From Anisodus tanguticus (Eukaryota > Streptophyta > Magnoliopsida > Solanales > Solanaceae): a stretch of 64,000 bases of DNA. The position numbers and the translations under genes were made by a program. Under the pieces are notes generated by a model, which worked only from the letters and a program-made list of their open reading frames with translations, did not search any database and was not told the DNA's origin. Location: contig CM067555.1 of NCBI GenBank assembly GCA_034509755.1, forward strand, positions 380,142 through 444,141. The letters run 5' to 3'. Shown piece after piece: positions 63,986-64,000 of the stretch; positions within the stretch are counted from its first letter, which is position 1; every line of letters begins with the position of its first letter.

Positions 63986-64000
63986 TCCAATTTCAAGAAT
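63982..64000 (+). CDS. U21 ORF2 start (partial)
   Basis: ATGA overlap with the KAKK stop. Only the first six codons (MIQFQE) lie in the window. Confidence 0.5.

Larger units (their letters stand above)
61368..64000 (+). mobile_element. U21: subfamily A ORF1-only element, cut by the window end
   Basis: Leader TTTCACCGAAACACGGTCC with the CTCAAC/TTGAG 5' hairpin. ORF1 is almost open. The window stops just after the ORF2 start. Near-identical to U1. Confidence 0.88.

Noticed and set aside
1..64000. CRISPR array or simple satellite
   Set aside because: The repeated units are 2.6-7 kb coding elements with poly(A) tails and several subfamilies; the short repeats are telomeric with no unique spacers of fixed length.

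Overview
The window looks like plant nuclear DNA. The short repeats between genes are the Arabidopsis-type telomere repeat CCCTAAA, and the coding sequences are plant L1-clade LINE proteins: a DUF4283/RRM-like domain followed by a CCHC zinc knuckle. I recognise no host housekeeping gene, and the species cannot be named from what is visible.

Nearly the whole window is a head-to-tail array of 22 retroelement copies, all on the + strand. I number them U0 (3' end only, cut by the window start) to U21 (cut by the window end). A typical copy is 2.6-3.3 kb: a 5' leader beginning near ACTTTTCACCGAAACACGG; ORF1 (DUF4283, CCHC knuckle, conserved EWxTV and VIPA..GNT motifs, a long Pro/Asn-rich spacer, a subfamily-specific acidic region and a basic tail); a stop/start ATGA overlap into a 72-74 codon ORF2; a covarying RNA hairpin; a conserved 3' UTR with AATAAA; a terminal hairpin; and a poly(A) tail. 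The tail usually runs straight into CCCTAAA-type repeats (spacers T0-T20), from which the next copy starts. The one exception is the rearranged U14/U15 joint.

Subfamilies are interleaved: A (U1, U3, U10, U12, U21), B (U2, U4, U8, U13, U15, and U11 with a different tail), C (U5, U16), D (U6, U9, U14), E (U7, U17, probably U20). U18 (47.7-54.8 kb) is the only copy with endonuclease, reverse transcriptase and RNase H. It is 5'-truncated and broken, but its 3' UTR carries the same elements as the ORF1-only copies. U19 has the same type of 3' terminus as U18. U8 is the only ORF1-only copy whose ORF1 is fully open.

Main inference: this is a plant telomere-targeting retroelement array in the style of Drosophila HeT-A/TART or Bombyx TRAS/SART. 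ORF1-only (HeT-A-like) elements would be mobilised in trans by a rare RT-bearing relative (TART-like), with telomerase-type repeats laid down between additions. Sense copy, then poly(A), then CCCTAAA is the polarity expected if a telomeric G-strand 3' end primes reverse transcription of the poly(A) RNA. That would put the chromosome end to the left. Whether the locus is terminal, subtelomeric or interstitial cannot be decided from this window.

Most ORF1 copies carry small indels. Many sit at CAG/CTG/CCG sites, so some apparent breaks may be consensus errors in CHG-methylated DNA rather than real mutations.
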